This document shows positions 57,492 to 57,825 of a stretch of 57,825 bases of DNA, piece by piece. Source of the DNA: an uncultured Prevotellaceae bacterium (lineage in GTDB: Bacteria > Bacteroidota > Bacteroidia > Bacteroidales > Bacteroidaceae); assembly GCA_900316475.1 (NCBI GenBank), contig ONDA01000027.1:1-57825 (forward strand), read 5' to 3'. Made by a program: the position numbers and the translations under genes. Under the pieces are notes generated by a model. That model ran no database searches and was not told the origin of the DNA. It was given only the letters and a program-made list of their open reading frames with translations. Each line of letters starts with the position of its first letter. The first letter of the stretch is position 1.

Positions 57492-57825
57492 CTATTGCAG
57501 CAGCGATTTACGGTAGTCGGAGGGCGACATACCGTGCATATCCTTGCAGAGTCGCTTGAAGGTGGTCAGGGTGAGACCGCAGTCGTTGGCAATGGCCTCG
57601 ATGGTGTAGTCGGGATGCTGGCGAAGCAGTTGCTCGGCCAGCCGCATACGTTTCTGGTTCAGATAGTCCTTCAAGTTCTTACAGCCACTCTGCTCCTGTA
57701 TGATGCGGCTGAAGGTGGTTCGGTCTACACCCATCAGGTCGGCGAGCATCTCACGGCTGAGATCGCTCTGAGTGTAGAGACGACCTTGTTCCACGGTGTG
57801 GTCGAAGGCGGCAAAACGGGTAGAT
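57492..57825 (-). CDS. AraC-family transcriptional regulator, cut by the window edge
   Basis: The frame is open to the right edge, so only the C-terminal part is seen. It contains both AraC helix-turn-helix motifs: SREMLADLMGVDRTTFSRII and IEAIANDCGLTLTTFKRLCK, ending GMSPSDYRKSLLQ. The N-terminal sensor part lies outside. It reads in the same direction as the fimbrial unit next to it and may control it. Confidence 0.85.
   Translation of the reverse strand, partial: STRFAAFDHTVEQGRLYTQSDLSREMLADLMGVDRTTFSRIIQEQSGCKNLKDYLNQKRMRLAEQLLRQHPDYTIEAIANDCGLTLTTFKRLCKDMHGMSPSDYRKSLLQ

Overview
The window looks like a chromosomal segment of a Prevotella-type member of the Bacteroidales. The evidence is the promoters of the TTTG-N19/20-TAnnTTTG type ahead of many genes, the lack of Shine-Dalgarno signals, fimbrillin-like lipoproteins with short companion peptides, a GIYIxNG-type C-terminal tail, a likely sphingolipid gene set, HicAB, VapE/DUF6078 genes and a GC-rich core.

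Layout. 1-3011: 3' part of a beta-helix surface adhesin, frameshifted near its end, plus a 55-residue companion peptide. 3607-20077: an AT-richer accessory island. Its main operon (4632-15943) encodes a vWA-like lipoprotein, a three-helix membrane protein, a tubulin-like protein, a 1052-residue protein with an actin/Hsp70-type ATPase domain, a MotA/ZorA-like stator protein with a long coiled-coil tail, a MotB/ZorB-like partner, a protein with three DUF4357 repeats, a membrane-anchored SRGH (EndoG-type) nuclease and a small membrane protein with an Ada-like Cys cluster. A structured leader of about 350 nt precedes the operon. The same palindrome, TCACAAG-G-CTTGTGA, lies upstream of this promoter and of a second promoter at 18.6 kb. 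Two Abi_2 (AbiD/F) loci on the minus strand, one truncated at the left edge and one intact inside the operon, each follow a short GC-rich hairpin RNA with a consensus promoter and a T-run. The intact one sits between two copies of the first 33 codons of the next operon gene, which differ only at synonymous sites.

20382-49664: core and housekeeping genes. These are phosphofructokinase, a probable ceramide set (epimerase, PAP2, GNAT), RmuC, cupin lipoprotein, glutamate synthase-like oxidoreductase, tRNA-Leu(CAA), mannose-1-phosphate guanylyltransferase, HIT, GreA, RibD, lipoprotein plus ABCG-type transporter, RNase HI, HicAB, ArgS, FAH-family hydrolase, PrmC, RecX, ComF, PyrE, SRPBCC protein, ArgH, tRNA-Leu(UAA), a TPR lipoprotein and a DUF4369/thioredoxin-fold protein. 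Repeats have entered or abut coding genes: a palindrome inside argS, a GA-rich tandem inside prmC, a palindrome that supplies the end of argH, and a MITE-like element at 40.5 kb.

49677-57825: a second phosphofructokinase, a DUF6078 plus VapE unit flanked by GCGTGACGAC repeats and preceded by three 21-bp iteron-like repeats, and a fimbrial-type surface locus. That locus has two fimbrillin-FISUMP lipoproteins, each with a KPxM-type companion peptide, a small membrane protein, and an AraC-family regulator cut by the right edge.

The strongest candidate for a new system is the 4.1-20.1 kb island. It combines a Zorya-like ion-driven stator pair with actin-like and tubulin-like NTPases, a vWA lipoprotein and an envelope nuclease, and it also carries a nested AbiF-RNA module. 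Its role in defence is an inference from family membership and context.
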